From NCBI GenBank assembly GCA_013076295.1, contig RQOL01000876.1, positions 806,001 through 870,000 of the forward strand: DNA of 64,000 bases, written 5' to 3'. Both the position numbers and the translations under genes were made by a program. This document shows, piece after piece, positions 21,575 to 31,207 of the stretch. This DNA is from Sanderia malayensis. Taxonomy: Eukaryota; Cnidaria; Scyphozoa; Semaeostomeae; Pelagiidae. The notes under the pieces were generated by a model. It worked only from the letters and a program-made list of their open reading frames with translations, did no database searches and had not been told where the DNA came from. How positions within the stretch are numbered: the first letter of the stretch is position 1; every line of letters begins with the position of its first letter.

Positions 21575-22045
21575 ATGGCTAGTATAGCAGCAAGTGTTGT
21601 AGCATCAATGTTGATAGACGATATGTTGAAGGATGATGGTGGAGTTGAAGCGACTAAACTAATGACGGGTGAAGGAAAGTATAAAAGGGATAGAATACGA
21701 AAACGTGAAAGGAGAGGAGAGAGGAAATCAACAAACATGGGTTCCGCAATAGCTCGTGTAGCAGCTAGGCAAGCTATTAAACAAGCTGTAAGACAGGGTG
21801 GAAGAGCGATAGCAAAACGAGTTAGTAAACAAGCTGTTAAGAAGATGGCATTGAGAGGTGCTAAGAAAGCTGCAAAAGGTGGAGCAATCGTTGCAGCTGG
21901 ATATGGTTTAGACACAGCTATGAGGAAAATGCAAGGCGGCCGAAAGCGGAGGATGCGAAGGAAGCGGAAGAAGCATATGAGAGTGCGACTTGTGGACAAC
22001 ATTGCATGTTCTTCCTCATTAATAGAACAAAAAACGTTACAATGA
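21575..22045 (+). CDS. Basic, Ala-rich core-like protein
   Basis: 156 residues. Residues ~40-55 are Arg/Lys/Glu-rich. Residues ~55-115 form Ala-rich amphipathic helices (IARVAARQAIKQAVRQ) leading to a hydrophobic GGAIVAAGYGLDTA. A cluster GRKRRMRRKRKK follows, then a short tail. TATAAAAG at about 21529 lies 46 bp upstream of the start. Composition resembles DNA-condensing core or minor virion proteins of adenovirus-like elements, but no homology can be claimed. If so it would be the only structural-type gene left. Confidence 0.6.
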   Translation: MASIAASVVASMLIDDMLKDDGGVEATKLMTGEGKYKRDRIRKRERRGERKSTNMGSAIARVAARQAIKQAVRQGGRAIAKRVSKQAVKKMALRGAKKAAKGGAIVAAGYGLDTAMRKMQGGRKRRMRRKRKKHMRVRLVDNIACSSSLIEQKTLQ

Positions 22046-22187
22046 ACTCATTAATCAATAAATATTTTAATGTAAATGATAAGTTAAGTAATGATTTGTA
22101 TGTTTACAATTATGTTAATAGAAGATATAGTTTAAAATAATGTTAAATGTTCAGTTAGTTTAGAAATGTTCAAATAATGTCTTTTTC

Positions 22188-25100
22188 TCAGTATCTTTCT
22201 TCAGCAGCTTGCGCATTTTCTTGCAAATAATGCCCATATGGCAGTGTGTTAAAACCATTATCAAGAATGTATCTCTTATCATCAAAAGAGCTCAGCGATT
22301 TCTTTGTTCTTTCTGTTGTGTAGATGGTATGATTGTGTGATTCAATATTACGCTGCCTGTGTGAATAGGTTTGCTGTTCTTTCAGGCAATCTAGGTAATC
22401 TTCATGCTTTATTTGCTTCTTTACCACATCTTTGTTAATTCCTTTTGATTGTTTGCCCATCATCGATTCTGAGGCTATACATCTTTGATCTCAATCCGAC
22501 GAATTCTATCATTTTCCCACCACCGAGTTCATCTTTCATTTTCCCAATAACTTTCTTGTTTCCTACAGAGTAATTTGGATGTTCTTTATCATAGTTGCTG
22601 AAATCGAATCCATCTTCATGATCTTTCAATACTCTGTTAACTTGATCTTGAGACATTGGTATGTCATAGATGAAGCTATCAGTATCCATGTAGCATAGTT
22701 GAACGTTTGGAAGGTTTGGTTTTGCAAAGTTGTAGTGGAAATCATACATCAATGTCTTGCTAATATCTAATATGCTGAAACCAACATACATTGGCTTGTT
22801 GAGTTTCACTTTCCCAATCTTTTTCTCTACCAAAAGTGTATCTTCATTAATTTCAATTACTCCATAGAACTTTGGATTTCTGACCCATCTTCTCAGGACT
22901 ATGCCATCTGTGCAGATTTCAAAACGTCGATGATTTCTTACGTTTTCCATCGTCTTTCCAAACACAGAATTGTTCATCAGTTTGAACAGATCTTTTTCAA
23001 AGTCGTTTCTTGCTTGAGTTCTCTTTTGAGTGTTGAAATCAATATATTTTTTCAACCAAAAGTTTTGCTTGAATTCAATAATCTCATGAACTTTTGTTAG
23101 CTTCAAACCCAATTCCAAACACTGCTTCAAATTTCTTTCATGCATTCTTTTTTGTCATATAGACTTGGTATTAGCTTTGGTGTTGACTTAAACTTTTCCC
23201 CATAAGCTTGTCTTTGATATTTTGATAACATTTCTTCTTGAACTTGTAATCTTTGCGGTGCTAATGGTAGATCTGCATGATGATCATGTAACTCAGCTGG
23301 ATATTCTAAGTCAACTTTGAGAATGTAGCCAATATCTTCATCAGATCTTGACAACAAAGCGTGGATGTTTGTGTTTTTAATTTCTTCTTGTGTAAATTGT
23401 TTGAAACCGCCATAAGGCATTGGCTGCGACATTGCCCATCCATAGAGATTGTTTGCATCTAAGTACATCAACGTGTTGTTTTCCGTCGATTCAGCATGAC
23501 GTTTCACTGTTATCGAAACACCCCCTCGAATACCATCTTCAATCATAAGGTGAATGTCCTTCTTTTCTTCAGATAGTAATTCCAGCGTTACACCAGTCAT
23601 CTTCAACATTGCATCCCAAGCTAGTGAAGGAGCAGTTAGATAATGAGCAGGATCAAGCTTGTAGAATTTTAGACTCTGCTTTCTGAACGATTCAAATATA
23701 TCAGCTAACAGCAGCACATCAGTTTTCAGATATAGCTCATGATAATCTTGAAAGGTCTGACAGTTGAAAAATTGCCAAACCTGTTGAGCATATGTATAAT
23801 CTTCATCACTGATGCTGGAATCATAGAGTTTGTTGTAAAATGCTTCTTTTGGTGGTAGAGATGTTTCTTGCATTTTTTCTATACTATCCACCCAGTCATA
23901 GGGATAAACACCTTTCCTTGTCAGCAAATCAAACGCTTTCTTGACATCTGCATCTTCTGCTTCTGTTAAAGCTCTCTTTGGTGGTATTTTCCAATTTCTA
24001 TGATCCAAAACATCTTCATTTTTTAGCGGATCTTTGCATGCTACGCCCGGTTCAAACATGTTTTGACGTTCTCTTTCCAATTCTGTAGCTCTTTCTCCTT
24101 CATTTCTAGGTACCTCAGGATATTGTTGTTGGGTGATTTCATCATGCAAGAATTTTTTCATAGATATGAAATCTTCTTTCGGCAGGTTGTTGGCCAGTGT
24201 TGCTAAGCTGGTGCTTAAAAATGCGAATGAATCAATGTATTTGATTCCATTAGTATTGGTGTTTCTACCTTCTTCATTTTCTTCAGAATAACCACCAAGC
24301 TGTGCAGTCATGATCTTTTCTTTCGAATTGGCGATGATCTTTGCATTTCTGCCATTCAAATTCTTCAGAATATGATGCATATCATATCCTTTTAGATTGT
24401 GAAAGACGATCGGGATGGTGTGATAGTTTGCAACTATATCCAGATGTTTGAAGTTGCAATGCTTGCAAGCTGGACCTCTGTATTTTCCGGTAATGTGACA
24501 ATGATCTCTGACTTTTTGTCTATCATTATCATTGAATAGTTGATTGCAACAATAGCAATGCGTAGCCTCAGCATGTTCCGCATTTTCTTCCGGTGTTAAT
24601 CTAATCATTGGCATGGTTTTCTTGAATACTGTTCGTATTTCTTCATTTAGCTTATCTAAACTATTCATAAACACTTCCATGCAATCTTCTCCGGTATAAC
24701 ATTCCAACGGTTGTTGCCACCTATCATCGATTGACGTGACGTAAATGCAATAACTGATTGGTTTGTGTTCTTGATAAGCAGCTCCCTTGTTTGAACTTTC
24801 CAAAATAGATTCAGTATCTGCATATATGATGAATGGTAGCATGCATTGGTTCTTAAAATGTTCAAACTTTAATTCTCCGTCTTTGGGATATTCAACACCT
24901 TGGAAGATTTTGATTTTCTGACATAATGTTTTATGTTTATCTAGATTTTCTTGACTTGTGCATGATGACAGGCATAGCGGACAGTAAAAACGCTTCCCAT
25001 GATGTTTATGACCATCGCGACTGGCCAACAAACGACTCATACTCTTTATCCAACAGTAGTGATTCTCATCATCATCGTTAATTATTAATAGCAAATCCAC

Positions 25101-25979
25101 ATGCTTTCCAAGTTCTTTTTTCGCTATTCTTACTGGTATAATTTCATCATCTTCATTTAAATAGATGTTGATTGAAATGTTGTTGTTTATTTCGAATGTA
25201 TCAATCATCTTTGTATCTTGCACTTTTACTGGATATTTCAATCCCTCGCAGTTCAGCTCGTCCAGGTACTGTTGATACTTTGCGACTCTTTGTGGATCTT
25301 TTGATTGTGGATGTAGTGCAGATAGAATTGCCCAGATGAAGCATTTATCATCATCGTTTTGCACGTTAATGACTGCTTGTTTGTTTTTGATGTTGGCGGG
25401 TAGCTGCAAATATTTTTTACCTTTGATTGCTTCATAGTCGAACATCTTCACTAGCAGTTTGATATACTTTGTAAATATCCAGCCGCTTCCATTTTCTGTA
25501 AATTCATCTATGTCATTATTTAACTTTCTAATGGCGTCGTCTATTTGGTCTTCAAGCTCTTCGATATCTTCAATCTCTGATCGCAGCAGTGAATAGATAG
25601 CAGATCTGAATACTGGCGGTGGATCTGATATGATATCCCCGATCGGTTTATGAAATTCTACTTCGAGAACAATGTAATACTTTATCCCTTGCTTATGTGT
25701 AAATATCTCACTCATAAGTTCGCGAATGGTGTGCTGCTTGATCTTTTTCATATTTTCAATATCCTCTTCCTTAGTATATATTTTAAATGCTTTATCATCT
25801 ATCTTTTTCTTTTTCCTACCTTCCCCAACTAACTTGGGTGGCGATTGCACATTATGAGATGTTCGCTTGTGCGCCATTAGATTCGCCATTCTATTGAATA
25901 CTTTCCCACATTGGTAGCAGGAGATTTTTCTTTTCTTGCTATTACTAGCAGCTGCGCTTTCTTCGTGTGATCTCTTCAT
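22188..25979 (-). pseudogene. polB: Protein-primed-type family B DNA polymerase (two frameshifts)
   Basis: The ATG at 25979 (MKRSHEES) is chosen because TATATAAAT lies inside the longer frame from 26030. Order: C2H2 finger (CYQCGKVF...HKRTSH), a helical region, a DKCFIWAILSALHP...HYCWIK Cys/His peptidase-like module, a second finger, ExoI YADTES, an endonuclease VII-like CYCC...DHCHITGKYRG...CKHCN, ExoII HNLKGYD, ExoIII YLKTDVLLLAD, then palm motifs LDANNLYGWAMSQ, KLMNNSVFGKT and YMDTDS. Total ~1260 residues. The frame changes near 23140 (after LYDKKE) and near 22450 (after LRIDDGQ), so this copy is inactive. Known role in Polintons: replication of the linear element primed by a terminal protein. 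It diverges from the gene at 26393, sharing an HSE-rich promoter. Confidence 0.85.
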
Positions 25980-26062
25980 GACTAGATCGTGATTTGAAGT
26001 GATTTTAATCCGAGAATGATTTATATACATAAATCAACCAATTAGATTGTAGAGATTTCTGC

Positions 26063-26194
26063 TTCTGGAAACTTCTTTATGATGTCATAGAACTTTCTAG
26101 AACTTTTCCGAGGGACATTCCCTACTTCTAGAAACTTCTGAAAAGTCCCTGTCATCTGATTGGTTGATAGCCTCTGGAAACTTCTAGAAGTTTC
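26063..26194. promoter_or_regulatory. Bidirectional heat-shock-element cluster
   Basis: Four HSEs: TTCtgGAAacTTC (26063-26075), GAActTTCtaGAActTTt (26090-26107), TTCtaGAAacTTC (26126-26138) and the perfect four-unit GAAacTTCtaGAAgtTTC (26177-26194). They lie 35-165 bp upstream of the polymerase TATA box (about 26018-26028, minus) and ~200 bp before the start at 26393. GAA/TTC units in strict 5-bp phase are the binding pattern of heat-shock factor trimers. Confidence 0.75.
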
Positions 26195-26301
26195 TGATTT
26201 CTCATGATAGAGATTTGACGCGTACATTCGAACGACGCATTCGAAAGTTTCATGAGAACAATAGCAGAGGTTGTGATTGGCTAATCATCATTCGAATGGT
26301 G

Positions 26302-26308
<7 letters not shown>

Positions 26309-26342
<34 letters not shown>
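26309..26342. repeat. (TA)n microsatellite
   Basis: About 17 TA dinucleotides, 50 bp upstream of the gene start at 26393 in the divergent promoter. Confidence 0.95.
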
Positions 26343-26347
<5 letters not shown>

Positions 26348-26392
26348 GTGACTTTAGATAATTGATCAGACATCTCATATAAAACTGATAAA

Positions 26393-28236
26393 ATGTTGAA
26401 GGCTTCCCATGCTGCGTTGATGGATATCGAATATATACAAGTGTCGAATAGTCACAAATGTGTGAGAAAAGTTGGAATAATGCTTGCGGATGGAATAACT
26501 TGTTTCGAATACGAATTTATTCCTTGTGTCAAATATAGACTCTTAACAGAAAAGTGGAAACGGACATACCGGTATTGTAGGCAAAAGATTCATCATCTGA
26601 ACTATTACCCTGAAGATGCTTCATTTTCTTGTGAAGATGCAATACCCATGATTAAAGACGTCCTAGAGTGGAATGGTGTGAACATGGTATTATATAAACA
26701 GGGGCGGATCCAGACGGACGCAACAGACGCAAATGCGTCGGTCAGATTTGTTGGGAAAATATTAAAAATTTTACCATTATTTTCACTTTGAAAAAGAAAT
26801 TAAAACTTTTCATCCGAGTTTGAATAATAACGTTTTGCCCGGAGTCTATTTATTCGTTTCCTTTACATCGTTTCCCCCCTATAGACAGAAGTAAATATTT
26901 CATTCACCCATTTATACGGGCTTGGGGCTGTTGACAAATAAGTGGCAACACTTCTCGCCTTGCCACTGAGCCCTAATCCTTCAAAACGCAAGTGTGCAAA
27001 GAAACAGATGCAAACCAATCAGAATTACGGATGCTGCTTCACGACAAAGTGGCGGGAGCGTCTGTCAATTTCAAATAACTGATGCAAACCAATCACGTTT
27101 CTTTCTCAACTGATGCAAGCCAATCAGAATTATCAATGCTGCTTATGAGATAGTACGGGGAGCGTTTGTCAATTTCAAAAAACTGATGCAAACCAATCAG
27201 AATCATTCCCTACTGATGCAAACCAATCATTTTACATTTCAAATGATGCACGCCAATCCGATGAACGCTGAGTTCTCGATCGATTTTATTACACTAACAG
27301 ATAAACATAAACTGTTGTGTTGTGTTGGGTTTTTTGTTGCAAAATGTATCCTTCAAAATGGCGTTGATTTGAACAAGGAGTTAAATTTCTCTTTCTCCGT
27401 CGAGAATGAGCTATACGAAGAAAAGCTTCCGAGAAAGATGCTTCCAATTATTTACTAGCAAGTTCTCAAAGTATCAAGTTTGTAGCATCTTTGTCGTATC
27501 AGTGTCATGTATTTTCCCTTTAATAGGCCCATTAGCAAACACATTGCAATTTACAATATAAAAACGTTATACGTATATAGCCAAAAATTTCAGGATGAAC
27601 TGCGTAATTTATGGCATAAGAACACAAAGTTTCAATTTAACCTAGTTTTGAATCAAGTACAGCATTGAGATCTTGAACAAAAACAAATTCTCATGCTATA
27701 AAAATTCACATCATCACTGCGTTGTATCTAACTGTCCCCACAGCACAGCTGGAGATGGAAATTGTCTTATTCAATAAGAATTTGACTCCCATACAGAAAC
27801 ATCGTCTGATGCTGATGAGATAATTGTTCTTTTACGTTTTGTTCAATTTAATAGTTTAATAATTATGTAGGTTGTAGTATGAAATATTCTGATATATTTT
27901 GAAGCTGATGTTAAACAATAAAAACGGTGCCTCGTTTACATTGAACTTCATTGTATTCTATCAATGTTTTCACCGCCCACGTTGAAGCAAAATTTGATCA
28001 GCACAAGAGGTGCCAAAATTGTTAGTAGTTACATTTAATATCTAGAAGGGCGTGGCCAACGAAAAGTTTATGAACCACGCCCAAAAGCCTGCAATAGAGC
28101 GTCGGTCAGATTTTATGCTGGATCCGCCCCTGATAAAGGGGGCGATATTGAGCGGGCGATCTGCGAACAGATTAATATGCCTTCGAAAAATATTGAAGAA
28201 TTCGGGGCCCCCAAGCAACGTCTCATGATCCGTTAA
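26393..28236 (+). pseudogene. Conserved uncharacterised Polinton-associated gene, split by a hAT-like element
   Basis: The first ~102 codons run from ATG to the element at 26699, with DIEYIQ, CVRKVGIMLADG, FIPC, RTYRYC and HHLNYYP. After the element the frame continues at 28133 with GDIERAIC, NMPSKNIEEFG and PK, and stops at 28236. The order matches a protein family I have seen beside polymerase genes in cnidarian and arthropod elements. The DIEY start recalls RNase H-fold nucleases, but function is unknown. The protein would be ~135 residues without the insertion, which looks short for the family, so the 3' end may also be lost. A THAP/DDE element begins 33 bp after the stop. Confidence 0.6.
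26699..28132. mobile_element. Non-autonomous hAT-like element (5-bp TSD ATAAA)
   Basis: Ends CAGGGGCGGATCCAG and CTGGATCCGCCCCTG; ATAAA flanks both sides (26694-26698, 28133-28137). Inside are repeated TGATGCAAACCAATCA boxes in 26995-27260, matching the CAAGCCAAT boxes of the 9629-10799 copy. An AT-rich remainder without transposase follows. Confidence 0.85.
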
Positions 28237-28268
28237 AAGAGTTGAAAGAACATTACATATATTTGAAC

Positions 28269-29610
28269 AATAGATGATATGCATATTGACGTCACAGTCC
28301 ATTCGCCGCCATGCTGAGTGGTAAAATGAGTGGTAAGATGGCGGCCACGAAGTAGCCTCTAAATAGGCCCCTTCAAAAATTACATAATAGACAAGGATGC
28401 CAAGTCAGATTTGCAAAAAAATTTGTCACTTGATGTGAAAATAGTAGTTTTCTGTAATGAAAGCAGATTTTTATCTGATAGACTTTCTTTCTTATAAAAA
28501 ATTTAAAGCAAAAACAGCCTTTCGGCCAAGGCTCGCGGCTTTTTTAAAAAAAAGTTAGGCCGAAGTACACAAATCTCTGTCATTGACAAGAGAGGCTGGT
28601 GATGAGCAAAAAAGAGCGCGCAAAACAAATTTTGATTTGAATCGATATTTTTTCAAAATGGTTGAGTCTTGTTCTGTTCTTGGTTGCATGAAAAATGGGT
28701 TTAAGAATGAGGTCAAATTTCATCGAATTCGCAAAGACCCTGAACGGAGGGACAGATGAATTTTTATTGCCAAAATAAACCCAGATAGCAATATTGACCA
28801 TGCTTGGGTTTGCGGAATTCACTTTGTCTCAGGTAGGCCATAACATATTTGTATTTATTCACCATTTTTTCCCTACGGATTGCTCTGATTGGGATGTGAG
28901 ATTATAATTCTCTGTTTTACACGTTTATAACTAAATAGATACATATGTCTCCTTAATGTTTAGGTCAGAAAAGTGGGAACATAGTCAAAACTTAAAGGAA
29001 GACAACATATTGTATTGAGGTCAGGAGGTTTTCCAACTGAACTGAGGACTGATTTGGCATTGTTATCTTTTGAGCAATTTACTCTGGAACATGACAATAA
29101 TAAGCTCCTTATGAAAATACTTGGTTTCATCGAACCTTACATGCATTCCCATCACAACAGAAAGCTCTCTAATTTTCAAGAACTTCTTCTTGCACTAACT
29201 AATCCGGTTATGTCTTGATTTATCAGAGCAATACTTGGCTTATTGTTTTGGAATTCACCAAAGTAGTGTTTGCAGAATTTTCTACAAATGGATTGTTGTT
29301 TTGTCAAAATGTCTATCTGCCCTTATTCTTTGGCCTGAAAGGGAAGTTCTTCACAAGACCATGCCTACAGCATCCAGAGAGCATTTTTCAAAGTTTGCTG
29401 TGATCATTGATTAACATTATCTAATGCACAAATCTACACTGAACTGAGGACCAAATTTAGAGACCAGAGTAATGTACAGAAGGCGAGTGACAAGCTCCAA
29501 AAGGGGCGTTCTCCTTCGGCGCCTTTTTCGTGGCCGCCATTTTGCCACTCATTTTACCACTCAGTCCGAAAAGAATGAGTTCTGTGACGTCAATATGCAT
29601 ATCATCTATT
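28269..29610. mobile_element. THAP/DDE_Tnp_4 transposon inserted in the Polinton-like element
   Basis: Inverted ends of ~95 bp: AATAGATGATATGCATATTG on the left, inverse at 29597-29610 and inward. Shared internal motifs are a TGACGTCA CRE and CTGAGTGGTAAAATGAGTGG plus ATGGCGGCCACGA. Encodes THAP and DDE_Tnp_4 pieces on the plus strand. Exact target duplication not resolved. Confidence 0.7.
28658..29405 (+). pseudogene. THAP-domain transposase remnant
   Basis: From ATG 28658 the THAP finger is readable: CSVLGC, FHRIRKDPE, then VCGIHFVSG before a GT donor at 28836. The conserved THAP Trp after RRDR is replaced by TGA. Downstream pieces (about 28960-29218) look like the helical region preceding the catalytic domain, and 29245-29405 encodes a helix-turn-helix (SSVCRIFYKW) and WPEREV...TMP, leading to a VIID that would be the first DDE residue. 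The frame is broken and the rest of the catalytic domain is absent. Same class as the remnant at 1-669. Confidence 0.65.
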
Positions 29611-29666
29611 ATATACTTTTAGATGATGATTACTTTAATTGAAAAACGTTGGAATTATTTCGCTAT

Positions 29667-29919
29667 ACACATACTGCATGCTGCACATGTTGTGCTTAAA
29701 ATTGTTATAAAATAAAGTTAGTATGATGAAAAATTTACTGCATATGTTCCGTTTAAAATTGTTATAAAATAAAGTTAGTATGATGGAAATTTATGGCTTA
29801 TTTTTCTAAATTCTACTAATATATAAATTGTAAAAACTCTCTAGATCATTCCAGATTCTAGAAGTTTCTGCTTTCTCATGACAGAGATTTGACGCGTACA
29901 TTCGAACGCCGCATTCGAA
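29667..29919 (+). repeat. Terminator-promoter cassette, copy 1
   Basis: Near-identical to 30871-31122. Contains two AATAAAGTTAGTATGATG polyadenylation-like sites, then an HSE (TTCtaGAAgtTTC, 29856-29868) and TTTGACGCGTACATTCGAAC. It sits after the 26393 gene unit and before the 30151 gene. Confidence 0.85.
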
Positions 29920-30027
29920 AGTTTCTGATTGGTTCTTTGAATTCAATCTCGAGCCGAGAACGTGAATTTGCCAGTTCCTCGATATTTTTGTGCAAGTCCC
30001 TGTGATCTGATTGGTTGATAGCTCCTG

Positions 30028-30088
30028 GAAACTTCTGGAAGCTTCTGCTCCTAGAAACTTCTGGAACATTTTTAGACTTATATAAAAG
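30028..30088 (+). promoter_or_regulatory. Double heat-shock element plus TATA box
   Basis: GAAacTTCtgGAAgcTTC (30028-30045) is a perfect four-unit HSE, GAAacTTCtgGAAcaTTt (30054-30071) has three perfect units and a partial one, and TATAAAAG follows at 30081, 70 bp before the start codon at 30151. Confidence 0.75.
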
Positions 30089-30150
30089 GATAGCCGAGTA
30101 GACTTCATTTAACTATAAATCGTTGAAGAAGAAAGAAGTAATTAATCAAG

Positions 30151-30837
30151 ATGTATCATTTTGAATCAAAAATCTCATTAGATGATATTGAAGAAACTGA
30201 TGAGGTGGAAATTCTTTTTACATCATTTTGTAGTGAGGGTTTACCGTTTTCCCCAATGTATCATACAAATGTGTATTATGAAGCATTAGTTCAATTCATC
30301 AGAGGCGATCAACGTACATATACAGCAAAGCCTCTAAAGAATGGTGCGTGGGATATGTTTCGCAAAGAACAAGAAGGACACTGGGAGAATGCCGATAAGC
30401 ATGAAATAGATGGAGATGCGTCAAATTTTGAATCTGGGCCAACACTTGTCTACCTGTTTAAAGACTTGTTGGATATGTTATATGGTTACTATCCTCCATT
30501 TCTAACGATTGAAGAAAAATGTTCAATTCTTCTCAGTCTAGATGAGGGAAAAAAAGAAATCATTTTCAATCTATATGGGGTGATAGATGATAGGCTGGAC
30601 AGATGCATCTTATATCGCTATACTTCTGGATTGTACACTGATGAAATTCCTACGTTAACGATCTGTGGCAATTGTGGCCGAGAATGGGATGGTTTCGCCC
30701 AGTGTGATTGCTATGGCATAATTTTCCGAAATGCCGAGACGGAAGATTCAGAAGATGAACAAATGTCTATATCAGAAGAAGATCCAGAAGATGAAACAAT
30801 GTCTATATCAGAAGAAAGAAGAAGATTCCCAAGATGA
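30151..30837 (+). CDS. Acidic Polinton-like protein with Cys cluster
   Basis: Intact 228-residue frame. Residues ~1-165 are mixed helical/strand and acidic. ICGNCGREWDGFAQCDC near 170-186 gives a C-x2-C-x9/10-C-x-C cluster that could bind zinc. The C-terminus is repetitive (EDEQMSISEEDPEDETMSIS). No family recognised. It is bracketed by the two direct-repeat cassettes and driven by a strong HSE/TATA promoter, so its expression is probably heat- or stress-linked. Confidence 0.6.
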   Translation: MYHFESKISLDDIEETDEVEILFTSFCSEGLPFSPMYHTNVYYEALVQFIRGDQRTYTAKPLKNGAWDMFRKEQEGHWENADKHEIDGDASNFESGPTLVYLFKDLLDMLYGYYPPFLTIEEKCSILLSLDEGKKEIIFNLYGVIDDRLDRCILYRYTSGLYTDEIPTLTICGNCGREWDGFAQCDCYGIIFRNAETEDSEDEQMSISEEDPEDETMSISEERRRFPR

Positions 30838-30870
30838 AAAACGTCTATATCAGAAGATGACAAAATGTCT

Positions 30871-31122
30871 ACACATACTGCATGCTGCACATGTTGTGCT
30901 TAAAATTGATATAAAATAAAGTTAGTATGATGAAAAATTTACTGCATATGTTACGTTTAAAATTGTTACAAAATAAAGTTAGTATGATGGAAATTTATGG
31001 CTCATTTTTCTAAATTCTACTAATATATAAATTGTAAAAACTTTCTAGATCATTCCAGATTCTAGAAGCTTCTGATTTCTCATGACAGAGATTTGACGCG
31101 TACATTCGAACGTCGCATTCGA
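30871..31122 (+). repeat. Terminator-promoter cassette, copy 2
   Basis: Direct copy of 29667-29919 with HSE TTCtaGAAgcTTC near 31059-31071. It provides AATAAA signals for the 30151 gene and ends next to the right terminal repeat, so its promoter half now faces out of the element. Confidence 0.85.
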
Positions 31123-31130
31123 ACGCGCAC

Positions 31131-31207
31131 GCGTGATCTTAACACTAAAATAAAATAAAAATTCTACTGCGCATGCGTGCGCTCGGACGCCCACTCCCTC
31201 TCCTACT
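31131..31207 (-). repeat. Right terminal inverted repeat of the Polinton-like element
   Basis: Inverse of 17571-17647, followed directly by the CAAATG duplication at 31208-31213. Confidence 0.9.

Larger units (their letters stand above)
17571..31207. mobile_element. Polinton/Maverick-like element without visible integrase or capsid genes
   Basis: Terminal inverted repeats of about 77 bp begin AGTAGGAGAGGGAGTGGGCG on the left and end with the inverse on the right. A perfect 6-bp duplication, CAAATG, flanks it. The AG...CT ends and 6-bp duplication are standard for Polintons. Content from left: RING gene (-), three small genes (+), DNA polymerase B (-), a conserved gene (+) split by a hAT-like element, a THAP/DDE element insertion, and an acidic gene (+). 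I found no retroviral-type integrase, FtsK/HerA ATPase, adenain-like protease or jelly-roll capsid gene within it. About 1.4 kb (hAT) plus 1.3 kb (THAP element) is later insertion, so the original was about 10.9 kb, shorter than usual 15-20 kb Polintons. Confidence 0.85.
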
